A stretch of DNA of 64,000 bases from Chloracidobacterium validum (GTDB lineage Bacteria; Acidobacteriota; Blastocatellia; Chloracidobacteriales; Chloracidobacteriaceae). Below are positions 26,046 to 33,927 of this stretch, piece after piece; within the stretch, counting starts at the first letter, position 1; each line of letters opens with the position of its first letter. Position numbers and translations under genes: made by a program. The DNA lies in contig NZ_CP072649.1 of NCBI RefSeq assembly GCF_018304825.1, positions 868,001 through 932,000 on the forward strand. The letters run 5' to 3'. A model generated the notes under the pieces. That model was not told the origin of the DNA. It searched no databases and saw only the letters and a list, made by a program, of their open reading frames with translations.

Positions 26046-28799
26046 ATGCAGCAGGCTGATTCGGTAACGACCAATGCCCTACCAACCACCCCGTGGCATG
26101 CACTTTCAACGCAAGACGTTTACGCCCGCCTGGCGACGACCGCCAACGGGCTGACCCCGGAAGAAGTCACCGCTCGCCAACAGCAATACGGGCGCAACCT
26201 CTTGCCGTCCAAGCCACCACCCAGGCTCTGGCTGGTCATTCTGCACCAGTTCACGAACTCGCTCATCTACATTTTGCTCGTGGCCGGGATCGTTGCCCTG
26301 GCGATTGGCGATTTCAAGGACGCCGCGTTCATCTTTGGGGTTGTCATTCTCAATGCCGTCATCGGAACCTATCAGGAATGGCGGGCCGAGCAAAATGCTT
26401 ACGCGCTCCAGAGCCTGCTTGAAATTCGCTCACGGGTCCGGCGCAACGGCGAGGTGCTGTCGGTTTCCGCCGAAGACCTCGTGCCGGGCGACATCGTTTT
26501 GCTGGAGTCCGGCGACAAGGTGGCCGCCGACTTGCGCTTGACCCAGGTTGCCAACCTTGGCGTGGATGAAGCCCTGCTCACGGGCGAATCCATGCCGATC
26601 ACCAAGTCAGTCGCGCCACTGGCGGAAACGACGCCCGTGAGTGACCGGCTCAACATGGTCTTTGCCGGCTCGCTGGTCGTCACCGGACGCGGCACTGGCG
26701 TCGTGGCGGAGACCGCCACCCGAACGGAAGTCGGACGCATCGCACAATCGCTGATTGAAGTCGCCAGCGCCAAGCCGCCCTTGCTCGTCCGCATGGAACG
26801 CTTCTCGCATCAGGTCGGCCTCATCATTCTTGGGTGCTCCACACTCCTCGGCGCCGTGTCAATCTGGCAAGGGCTGCCTGTCCGGGAAGTTTTTCTGGTC
26901 ATGGTCGGACTGGCGGTAGCCGCCATTCCTGAAGGACTTCCCATCGCGTTGACCGTGGCGCTTTCCATTGCCACGGCGCGCATGGCGCAGCGCCGGGTCA
27001 TTGCGCGGCGGTTGGTTGCCGTCGAAAGCCTTGGGAGTTGCACCGTCATTGCCAGCGACAAAACCGGGACGCTGACGCTCAATGAACAAACCGCGCAGAC
27101 CCTCCTCCTGCCGGATGGGATGCGCTTTGAGGCCAGCGGACAAGGCTACCGCGGCGAAGGGCAGGTCAGTCCGGCCGGCGGCGGCACGCTGGAGACAAAC
27201 CAACGCGACCGCCTGCTGCGCTTGGGACGGGCCGCCATCCTCTGCAACGAAGGCGCGCTGACACGCACGGCGGATGGTTGGCGGCACAGCGGCGATGCGA
27301 TGGACGTGGCACTGCTGGCGCTCGGCCACAAACTGGGCCTGTCGCCGGAGGCCGAACGTCAGGCCCACCCGCTACTGGTGGAAGTCCCGTTTGAATCGGA
27401 ACGCCGTTACGCCGCCGTTGCCTACCGTGCCGGTGACCAACCGCGCGTTGCGGTCAAGGGCGCGGTCGAGGCCGTCGCCGGTTTCTGCCGGACGATGGAC
27501 ACGGCGCGCGGAGACCAGCCGCTTGACCTGGACCATGTGGCGCGGCAGGCCGATGCGTTGGCGGCCGAAGGTTACCGGGTGCTGGCAATTGCCGATGGCG
27601 TAGTCGAAACGACCCCAGGCACGCCCGCTGACCTTGAAACGATCAGCGGACTCACCTTGATTGGGTTGGTCGGTTTCATCGATCCGCTCCGGCCGGAAGT
27701 GAAAGACGCTGTGGCGCAAGCCCGGCGCGCTGGCGTCAAGGTGCTCATGATCACTGGCGATCATCCACTGACGGCATTGGCGATTGCGCGAGACCTTGAC
27801 TTGGCGCAGACCACAGCCGAGACCATCACCGGCAAGGAACTGGCGGCCATTCCCCGCGAACAACTCCAGGACTGGCTTAGAGACCACCCGCGCGTACGGG
27901 TGTTTGCCCGCGTGACGCCCGATCAAAAACTGGCCATCGTGGATGCACTCGTGGCGCTCGGTGAAGTCGTCGCCGTCACTGGCGATGGCGTGAATGACGC
28001 GCCGGCGCTCAACCGCGCCAACATTGGCGTGGCGATGGGTTCAGGCACGGATGTCGCCAAGGAAGCGGCCCAAATCATCGTCACCGACGACAACTTTGCC
28101 TCGATTGTGGCCGGTATCGAGGAAGGCCGCTATGCTTACGCCAACATCCGCAAAGTGACTTGGTTTCTGATTTCAACTGGCACGGCGTCGCTCATCCTCA
28201 TTGGCGGCACGGTCGCGCTGGCGCTCCCCATGCCGCTTTCGGCCGTGCAGTGGCTGTGGCTCAATCTGGTCACGAACGGCATCCAGGATGTGGCCCTCGC
28301 CTTTGAAGGTGGCGAAGCCGGCGCGATGCGCCAACCGCCGCGCAACCCGAATGAAGGCATTTTCGACCGGCGGATGATCACCCGCGTCCTGCTCGGCGGC
28401 GTCACCATGGCCATCCTCTGCTTTGGGCTGTGGGTGTATCTGATGCAGGTCGGGGTCGAAGTCACGGCCGCGCGGAACATCTTGCTGGCGTTCTTCGTGC
28501 TGATTCAGTTCTTTTATGTGCTGACCTGTCGTTCAGAAACCGAGTCGGCCTTTAGCATTTCCTGGCGGCGCAACCCAGTGCTGATTGGCGGGGCGCTCGT
28601 GGCGCTTGCCATTCATATCCTCTCGATGAACTGGTCGGTGACCCAGTCGGTGCTGCGCGTCGAGCCCCTGTCAATGGACAAGTGGCTTGGGCTGGGGGCC
28701 ATGGCCACCATCGTGTTCATCGTGATGGAAACGTACAAGCGCTGGCAGCGGCTGGCCCAGGAGCGCGTGCGCACCCAGGAAGCCGCCATCACCACCTAG
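26046..28799 (+). CDS. Cation-transporting P-type ATPase, type IIA-like
   Basis: 917-residue inner-membrane pump. All P-type landmarks are present: TGES (actuator domain), PEGLPIALTVAL in M4, SDKTGTLT with phosphorylated D338, the nucleotide-binding region around KGAVEAVAGFC, and GDGVNDAPALNRANIGVAMG. The N-terminal cation-ATPase domain and four C-terminal helices fit the SERCA-like group. In M6 the family's N-x-x-T-D appears as LNLVTNGIQDVALAF, i.e. asparagine at the position of SERCA Asp800, so calcium should not be assumed. A GGGAGA Shine-Dalgarno precedes the ATG. It stands alone. Confidence 0.9.
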   Translation: MQQADSVTTNALPTTPWHALSTQDVYARLATTANGLTPEEVTARQQQYGRNLLPSKPPPRLWLVILHQFTNSLIYILLVAGIVALAIGDFKDAAFIFGVVILNAVIGTYQEWRAEQNAYALQSLLEIRSRVRRNGEVLSVSAEDLVPGDIVLLESGDKVAADLRLTQVANLGVDEALLTGESMPITKSVAPLAETTPVSDRLNMVFAGSLVVTGRGTGVVAETATRTEVGRIAQSLIEVASAKPPLLVRMERFSHQVGLIILGCSTLLGAVSIWQGLPVREVFLVMVGLAVAAIPEGLPIALTVALSIATARMAQRRVIARRLVAVESLGSCTVIASDKTGTLTLNEQTAQTLLLPDGMRFEASGQGYRGEGQVSPAGGGTLETNQRDRLLRLGRAAILCNEGALTRTADGWRHSGDAMDVALLALGHKLGLSPEAERQAHPLLVEVPFESERRYAAVAYRAGDQPRVAVKGAVEAVAGFCRTMDTARGDQPLDLDHVARQADALAAEGYRVLAIADGVVETTPGTPADLETISGLTLIGLVGFIDPLRPEVKDAVAQARRAGVKVLMITGDHPLTALAIARDLDLAQTTAETITGKELAAIPREQLQDWLRDHPRVRVFARVTPDQKLAIVDALVALGEVVAVTGDGVNDAPALNRANIGVAMGSGTDVAKEAAQIIVTDDNFASIVAGIEEGRYAYANIRKVTWFLISTGTASLILIGGTVALALPMPLSAVQWLWLNLVTNGIQDVALAFEGGEAGAMRQPPRNPNEGIFDRRMITRVLLGGVTMAILCFGLWVYLMQVGVEVTAARNILLAFFVLIQFFYVLTCRSETESAFSISWRRNPVLIGGALVALAIHILSMNWSVTQSVLRVEPLSMDKWLGLGAMATIVFIVMETYKRWQRLAQERVRTQEAAITT

Positions 28800-28815
28800 C
28801 CAAACATCTGAAAGC

Positions 28816-28845
28816 CTGGGACATCGTCGGGCGACGATGTCCCAG
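28816..28845. terminator. Convergent-gene hairpin after the P-type ATPase
   Basis: Perfect 13-bp inverted repeat, arms 28816-28828 and 28833-28845, four-base loop GGGC. It sits between the ATPase stop (28799) and the bchU stop (28881, minus), so it can terminate both. A T-tract is lacking in both directions. Confidence 0.65.
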
Positions 28846-28880
28846 CCCCACATGAGGGCAACGACCAGACGTGGTGTGGG

Positions 28881-29951
28881 CTACGGCTTGCGCGCTTGGT
28901 AGAGCACGTGACCATGCCGTTCGACCTTGCGGGCGTCAGTGAACCCAAGCTGCTGGAACACGTCAAAGTATTCATCCTGCCGCTTGAAGGTCATCATCGC
29001 CGGGTCCACGCCGACGCTCGTCAGAAAGTGCGCCAAGTAGTCATAGTTGGCCAGCCCACGCTCATCACGCAGGAGCATGTCGGCAATGAGGACTCGTCCG
29101 CCGGCCGGCAGGGCCGCCTGGGCTTTGCCCAGCAGCATGGCGCACACCTGGGCATTGAACGGGTAGAGGATGCGCGCAAACAGCACCGCGTCACATGCCG
29201 GATAAGGGTCGCGGTACATATCGAGCGCCACCGGCGTAATCCGGTCGGTCAGTCCGTGGGCTGCCACGTTGTCCCGCACGATGTCGAGCGCCGACGGTAA
29301 ATTGACGAGGGTAATGCGTTCGATGCCCGGAAAATGCTTGGCCAGGGCGATGGCAATGTCGCCGTTGCCACCACCGACGTCGAGCAGGTGGGTGACGCCG
29401 TCGAGATCAGCTTCGGCCACCAGCAAGTTACGCACGAAGTGGTTGTTGCTCCGGTGAATTTCCTCGTAAAATGCGCTGTCCTCACGGGTTTTCGGCGGCC
29501 AGGGCGTGAGCGCCGTGAAGTCCATCTCGCCCCGGATGACCTTCGCCAAGTGAACGTGATACCGCTCCATGATGGTGATGGCATAGCGCACGAACGGCTC
29601 CATGGTCAGATTCTCATTGCTTGGGTTGGGCGGCAGAAAGAACTGGCGCGCAAAGGGTGTCAGCGTCAGGGCGCCGTCGGCATCCTTGGCGAGCAGCTCC
29701 ATTTCGATGAGCATGTCCGTGAACTTGACCAACCGATTGGGACGGCTGCCGGTTGCGGCCGCCAGGGCCTCGACCGACTGCGGCTGCCCGGCCAGTTGGG
29801 TAAAGATGCCGAGTTCGTACGCAGCCTTGAGGACGAACATATCCACCGTGCCGCGGTAGGTCATGTCGCACGCGCGGATGTATTGCTCGTAGAGCGCGTC
29901 ATCGAGCACATCGGTCAAGCGTTCGGCCGTCGCCGGGAGCGGGTTTGACAT
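28881..29951 (-). CDS. bchU: Bacteriochlorophyllide C-20 methyltransferase
   Basis: 356-residue SAM-dependent methyltransferase of the O-methyltransferase fold. From memory it follows Chlorobaculum tepidum BchU over its whole length: N-terminal dimerisation helices (FVLKAAYELGIFTQLAG), a PPNPSNENL loop, TREDSAFYEEIHRSNNHFVRNLL, motif I LLDVGGGNGDIAIALAKHFPG, DAVLFARILYPFNAQ, and a C-terminal LYQARKP. BchU methylates C-20 of the ring on the path to bacteriochlorophyll c, so the organism probably makes that pigment for chlorosomes. Start: ATG at 29951 with AAGGAG seven bases upstream. It is divergent from the small membrane gene at 30110. Confidence 0.88.
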   Translation of the reverse strand: MSNPLPATAERLTDVLDDALYEQYIRACDMTYRGTVDMFVLKAAYELGIFTQLAGQPQSVEALAAATGSRPNRLVKFTDMLIEMELLAKDADGALTLTPFARQFFLPPNPSNENLTMEPFVRYAITIMERYHVHLAKVIRGEMDFTALTPWPPKTREDSAFYEEIHRSNNHFVRNLLVAEADLDGVTHLLDVGGGNGDIAIALAKHFPGIERITLVNLPSALDIVRDNVAAHGLTDRITPVALDMYRDPYPACDAVLFARILYPFNAQVCAMLLGKAQAALPAGGRVLIADMLLRDERGLANYDYLAHFLTSVGVDPAMMTFKRQDEYFDVFQQLGFTDARKVERHGHVLYQARKP

Positions 29952-30013
29952 AGGGGAACTCCTTTGCTGGGCTAAAAAGAACTGAAGGTCATGCAGTGAG
30001 ACCTCATCCAACG

Positions 30014-30051
30014 TACAAAAACAGACGCTGACGCGCTATGCTGGTTTTGTA
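30014..30051. promoter_or_regulatory. Imperfect inverted repeat in the bchU / small-gene divergent promoter region
   Basis: TACAAAAACAG (30014-30024) and CTGGTTTTGTA (30041-30051) are complementary at ten of eleven positions and are separated by 16 bases. A possible -10 TATGCT (30037-30042) lies partly in the spacer. This arrangement, centred in the 158-bp intergenic region, suits a dimeric regulator that could control both genes. The TGT-N12-ACA pattern of the CrtJ/PpsR regulators was not found. Confidence 0.35.
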
Positions 30052-30109
30052 GGATGGAAGCAGCGAGTGTGTTCCCCGCTCGAAACGCATCGCAAGGAGG
30101 ATCACGACC

Positions 30110-30217
30110 ATGACTGCCATCTTGCTGGCTTGCCTGTTCGTTTTGGGTGGCTATGCGGCGCTGTGGGGCATCATCCAGCTCGTCGTTGCCAACACAAAGG
30201 ATATTGCCGCCAACTAA
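30110..30217 (+). CDS. 35-residue single-helix membrane protein
   Basis: The protein (MTAILLACLFVLGGYAALWG followed by IIQLVVANTKDIAAN) is a single hydrophobic helix (about 4-26) with a short polar, positively inside-flanking end. Three signals argue that the frame is real: AAGGAGG nine bases before the ATG (30094-30100), a divergent promoter region of its own, and a textbook intrinsic terminator just after it. It is adjacent to bchU, so it might be a low-mass subunit of a photosynthetic membrane complex or of an oxidase, but no homologue is recognised. The length is below common annotation cut-offs. Confidence 0.7.
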   Translation: MTAILLACLFVLGGYAALWGIIQLVVANTKDIAAN

Positions 30218-30236
30218 CTAGGTGTTCGATTGTTGC

Positions 30237-30276
30237 CGCGCCGGACGGATTGCCTTGCCGTCCGGCGCGTTTTCTT
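30237..30276 (+). terminator. Intrinsic terminator of the 35-residue gene
   Basis: Perfect 12-bp stem, arms 30237-30248 and 30258-30269, nine-base loop, then TTTTCTT. It starts 20 bases after the stop codon of the small gene and ends just before the DUF1287 gene stop on the opposite strand. Confidence 0.9.
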
Positions 30277-30288
30277 GTCCAGCGGGGG

Positions 30289-30942
30289 TTATGGCGTGAA
30301 ATAGCGGTAATGACCGATCACCCGCCAGGCAAAAAGCACATCTTCCTGGCGCGCGCCGGCACCGATGTTGTGGATGATGAGCGGTCGCCCGGTGCGACTC
30401 GCCAGGTCATCCGTCACCAACCCAATGTGCGGAACACCGCCACCCAGGTCCCACGCCACGACATCGCCGGGCAGGTAGTCGGCCGGCTGCTGGCTCATTG
30501 CCGCGGCGCATCCTCGGCGCTGGAAATAGACCATGAGGTTCGGGACGCGCCGGTGGTCAATGTTTGGGTCGGGACGTGTCAGCCCCCAGCGTTTGGGATA
30601 CGCCCCAAAGGCGCGGCGCATGTCCTCGTGGACGGCAACCTGTAAATCCACCCCGGCCGCCCGGAAAGCGCGAATCACGACATCCGTGCACACGCCCGTA
30701 TGCGCTGGGACATCGCCACCCGGATAGGCCAGCTTGACGTAGGTCGGGTCATAGCCGGTCGTCACCTGCGTCTGCTCGCGGGCCGACGCCAGCAAGGCGC
30801 GAACCGGCGGCGAAAGCGGACGTTCACTTGGACGGGCCACCGGCGCCGGGGGTGAGGCCCGCATGTCCCCACTGCACGCGGCCGCGCCGAACTGAAGGAG
30901 TGTCAAACTCAGGGTCAAACCAAGGCGATACGGCATACCCAT
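30289..30942 (-). CDS. DUF1287 lipoprotein/exported protein
   Basis: 217 residues from the ATG at 30942; upstream frame is long but overlaps the methyltransferase gene and is shadow. The N-terminus is a signal peptide that may end in a lipobox (FGAAAC). The body is a DUF1287 domain: YDPTYVKLAYPGGDVPAHTGVCTDVVIRAFRAAGVDLQ, DPNIDHRRVPNLMVYF, DYLPGDVVAWDLGGGVPHIGLVTDD, and a final IGHYRYF. The domain has the cysteine/histidine layout of NlpC/P60-like cysteine peptidases, so a cell-wall amidase role is possible. Confidence 0.83.
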   Translation of the reverse strand: MGMPYRLGLTLSLTLLQFGAAACSGDMRASPPAPVARPSERPLSPPVRALLASAREQTQVTTGYDPTYVKLAYPGGDVPAHTGVCTDVVIRAFRAAGVDLQVAVHEDMRRAFGAYPKRWGLTRPDPNIDHRRVPNLMVYFQRRGCAAAMSQQPADYLPGDVVAWDLGGGVPHIGLVTDDLASRTGRPLIIHNIGAGARQEDVLFAWRVIGHYRYFTP

Positions 30943-31063
30943 CCACCACGACCAAGTTTGGGGCAACGACCCGATGCTGATGATAGCGACCGGGTTGGCT
31001 TGACGGCGCATCGGCGGCCGGTTGCGGGCTGGCATCACCGAAGACCTCATGCGATCACCGGCT

Positions 31064-31963
31064 CTAGTCAGATGGAACCGAGCACCAAGCCCGCTGCCTT
31101 TCGACCGCTTGGTGCGGGGTTGGATCGTAACCGATCCATTCAATTCCCTCGACCCCGGCGAAGCGGCGGGCCATCACGGCGAGCGCCTCCGGGTTATGGT
31201 CAACCAAAATGAAACGCCGACCGAGTTCGAGCGCCGCGACGCCCGTCGTTCCACTTCCGGCAAAGAAGTCCAGCACCACGTCGCCGGGGCAGGACGACGC
31301 CTGCACAATGCGCCGCAGAATGCCAAGGGGCTTTTGCGTCGGGTAGCCGGTTTTCTCCGCTCCGTTCGTGGGGACAATCGTGTGCCACCAAGTGTCGGTC
31401 GGGAGCTTACCGCGAGCGGCTTTCTCCGGTCCGACCAGCCCCGGCGCCATGTACGGAATGCGTTCGATCTCGTCCACGTTGAAGACGTAGTTTGACGGGT
31501 CCTTGACGTAGAACAGGATGTTGTCGTGTTTGGCCGGCCAGCGGTCTTTCGGCCGGCCGCCGTAGTCATAGGCCCAGATGATCTCGTTCAGGAAGCAGTC
31601 CCGCCCGAAGATGCCGTCGAGGAGCACCTTGCAGTAGTGAACCTCGCGGTAGTCCACATGAAAGTAAAGGGAGCCACGCGGGGCCAGCACGCGGTGGGCT
31701 TCGGTGAGGCGTGGTTCGAGAAACGCCAGATAGTCGTCGAAAACATCGCTGAAGCGCTTCGTTCCGACGACAAGGCTCCGGTAGCGCTGCCCCTGGAAGC
31801 CGGTGCGGTCGCCGTCCGCCGAGCGGACGGTCTTGAGCTGGGTGCGTTGCTGAACCTTGCCGGTGTTGAACGGCGGGTCAATGTAGACCAAGTCCACCGA
31901 CGCCGCCGGCAACGCCCGAAGCACATCCAGGTTGTCAGCCAAGTAGATTCGGCTGCCGGTCAC
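31064..31963 (-). CDS. Orphan DNA methyltransferase (N6-adenine/N4-cytosine, beta class)
   Basis: 299 residues starting at GTG 31963, with GAGGA before it. Motif IV DPPF is at about 29-32 (VDLVYIDPPFNTGK) and motif I FAGSGTTG at about 234-241, the beta-class order. The DPPF form is compatible with N6-adenine methylation. No restriction gene lies beside it, so it is probably an orphan regulatory or protective methylase. It follows the sulfur-carrier fusion gene by 63 bases on the same strand and may be cotranscribed with it. Confidence 0.88.
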   Translation of the reverse strand: MTGSRIYLADNLDVLRALPAASVDLVYIDPPFNTGKVQQRTQLKTVRSADGDRTGFQGQRYRSLVVGTKRFSDVFDDYLAFLEPRLTEAHRVLAPRGSLYFHVDYREVHYCKVLLDGIFGRDCFLNEIIWAYDYGGRPKDRWPAKHDNILFYVKDPSNYVFNVDEIERIPYMAPGLVGPEKAARGKLPTDTWWHTIVPTNGAEKTGYPTQKPLGILRRIVQASSCPGDVVLDFFAGSGTTGVAALELGRRFILVDHNPEALAVMARRFAGVEGIEWIGYDPTPHQAVERQRAWCSVPSD

Positions 31964-32026
31964 ATCATTCCTCGTGGCGCCGGCATCCCACGCTTTGGCC
32001 GTGTTGCCGCAGGCGTGGGTCTGGGT

Positions 32027-33478
32027 CTAGTACTTCGGCACGCTGGGGTCAACATCGGTGGACCAGGCCGTGATTCCCCCGGCCAGGTTGATGAGTTCGC
32101 CGGTAAAACCGGCTTTTTTGAGGGCTTCGATGGCGCGGGCGCTCCGGCCGCCCATCTTGCAGTGCACGATTGTCGTCCGCGTCGGATCGATTTCAGCCTG
32201 GCGCTCGACAACCTGCCCCAGCGGAATGAGCTTGGCACCGGGCAGGCGCGCAATGTCGTACTCGTGCGGCTCGCGGACATCAATGATTTGCAAGTCTTCG
32301 CCTGAATCCAGGCGGCGCTTGAGTTCGACGGCCGTAATTTCTTCCATGGTTGGTTTCTCCGGTGAGGCTGGCGGCTTGAGACCGCAAAACTGTTCGTAGT
32401 CAATGAGTTCTTTGATGGTCGGATGCTCGCTGCACAACGCGCACTGCGGATGCTTGCGTAGCTTGAGTTCCCGAAACTTCATCCGCCAGGCATCGAAGAG
32501 CAGCAGTCTTCCGATCAGCGTATCCCCCGCGCCTAGAATCAGCTTGACCGTTTCATTCGCCTGAATCGCGCCGACGATGCCCGGCAGCACCCCCAACACC
32601 CCGCCCTCGGCGCAGGATGGCACCAGGCCGGGCGGCGGCGGCTCAGGGTACAGGCAACGGTAACATGGCCCCCGCTCCCCCCAGAACACACTGGCCTGTC
32701 CCTCGAAGCGGAAAATCGAACCGTAAACGTTCGGTTTGTTGAGCAGCACGCAGGCGTCGTTGACGAGGTAGCGCGTCGGAAAGTTATCCGTGCCGTCCAC
32801 CACGATGTCATACTCGCGGATGATCTCCAGCGCGTTGCGGCTGGTCAGGCGCGTTTCGTGAATTTCGAGCTTGACGTTGGGGTTGATGTCTTGCAGGCGG
32901 TCGGCAGCCGAAGCCACCTTGGGGCGGCCAATATCCTTCGTACCGTGGATGATCTGCCGCTGAAGGTTTGAGGCCTCCACCACGTCGAAGTCCACGATGC
33001 CGAGCGTTCCGACGCCGGCCGCCGCCAGATACATCCCCAGCGGCGCGCCCAGCCCACCCGTTCCCACCATCAGAACGCGCGCCTGCTTGAGCTTACGCTG
33101 ACCTTCCAAACCGACTTCGGGCAGGATGAGATGGCGTCCGTAGCGCGTGTATTCCTCCGGCGTCAGGTCGGGCAAGGCGCGCGTGGCCGCATCACCGTCC
33201 GCCGCGCCGCCGGCAATCGAAGGCACGATCATGAGCGTTTCGCCGTCCCGAACCTGGGTGTCCAAGCCCTGCAAGGCGCGGATGTCCTCGTCGCCGACAT
33301 AGACGTTGACAAAACTGCGGACGGCGCCGTTTTCGTCAAAAAGGTGCTTTTTCAGTTCAGGATGCGCCGCGCCGAGCGCCGCCAGCGCCTCGCCGGCGGT
33401 GGTGCCCGCGACTTCGATTTCGGCTTTACCGCCGGCAAAACCGCGCAGCGCCGTTGGGATCAAGATACTGACCGGCAT
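32027..33478 (-). CDS. Sulfur carrier (MoaD/CysO-like) - E1 (MoeZ/ThiF-like) - rhodanese triple fusion
   Basis: 483-residue cytosolic protein with three modules in one frame. Residues 1-91 form a ubiquitin-like MoaD/ThiS fold ending in a diglycine (SIAGG, G90-G91). Residues about 105-365 are an E1-like adenylating domain: ATP site GTGGLG (139-144), DFDVVEASNLQRQ, zinc pairs C272/C275 and C346/C349, and the CAEGGVLG cysteine (C289) of the Uba4/MoeZ type. Residues about 378-483 are a rhodanese with active cysteine C440 in IVHCKMGGRSA. The diglycine is internal here; if a free C-terminus is needed for thiocarboxylate formation it must be cleaved. Start ATG 33478 after AAAGGAT. The JAMM protease gene ends seven bases upstream. 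Confidence 0.9.
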   Translation of the reverse strand: MPVSILIPTALRGFAGGKAEIEVAGTTAGEALAALGAAHPELKKHLFDENGAVRSFVNVYVGDEDIRALQGLDTQVRDGETLMIVPSIAGGAADGDAATRALPDLTPEEYTRYGRHLILPEVGLEGQRKLKQARVLMVGTGGLGAPLGMYLAAAGVGTLGIVDFDVVEASNLQRQIIHGTKDIGRPKVASAADRLQDINPNVKLEIHETRLTSRNALEIIREYDIVVDGTDNFPTRYLVNDACVLLNKPNVYGSIFRFEGQASVFWGERGPCYRCLYPEPPPPGLVPSCAEGGVLGVLPGIVGAIQANETVKLILGAGDTLIGRLLLFDAWRMKFRELKLRKHPQCALCSEHPTIKELIDYEQFCGLKPPASPEKPTMEEITAVELKRRLDSGEDLQIIDVREPHEYDIARLPGAKLIPLGQVVERQAEIDPTRTTIVHCKMGGRSARAIEALKKAGFTGELINLAGGITAWSTDVDPSVPKY

Positions 33479-33485
33479 AAGCGTT

Positions 33486-33911
33486 TTATCCTTTCACGAT
33501 GGCTTCAGGGTTGAACCGGGTCCGATCGGCTTCCATTTCCCACGCCGCGACTTCCGCCGCCTGCCCCTGGTGGACCGACACGATGACATACGAATACACC
33601 GGCAAGGCATGGTCGAGGTCGTAGCCCGACGGCACGGCCGGATGGTCGGGGTGCGAATGGTAAAAACCAATGATGTCGAGTTGCTTGCCACGCGCGTAGC
33701 GTTCGCCACGCATCAGTTCCTGTGGCGTAATCAGGAAGCGGTTCCGCTTGGCGCTTTCCTCACGGGCATTTGAAATCGGCATGACTTCGACGGTCGTTTT
33801 TCGTCCGCCCTCGTCAAAGGTGCCTAACAACAGCCCGCAGCACTCGTGCGGGTAATCGGCCTCGCCGTGGGCGCGGATGGCGGCTTCCTGTTCGGTCGTC
33901 AGCGTGAGCAT
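33486..33911 (-). CDS. mec: JAMM/MPN+ metalloprotease, Mec-like
   Basis: 141 residues. The zinc site is complete: E23 in YPHECCGLLLG, and the HxHx7Sx2D motif HSHPDHPAVPSGYD (H85, H87, S95, D98). In mycobacteria the homologous Mec+ enzyme removes cysteine from the CysO carrier after CysM has formed the CysO-cysteine adduct. Here it lies between the cysM gene and the carrier/E1/rhodanese fusion, seven bases before the latter, so the same role is very likely. It may also release the carrier domain from the fusion by cleaving after the internal diglycine; that is an inference. Confidence 0.92.
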   Translation of the reverse strand: MLTLTTEQEAAIRAHGEADYPHECCGLLLGTFDEGGRKTTVEVMPISNAREESAKRNRFLITPQELMRGERYARGKQLDIIGFYHSHPDHPAVPSGYDLDHALPVYSYVIVSVHQGQAAEVAAWEMEADRTRFNPEAIVKG

Positions 33912-33927
33912 TGATCGATACGCAGGT

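Noticed and set aside
30943-31143. Longer start for the DUF1287 gene
   Set aside because: It would overlap the methyltransferase gene by 80 bases and add a charged leader before the signal peptide.
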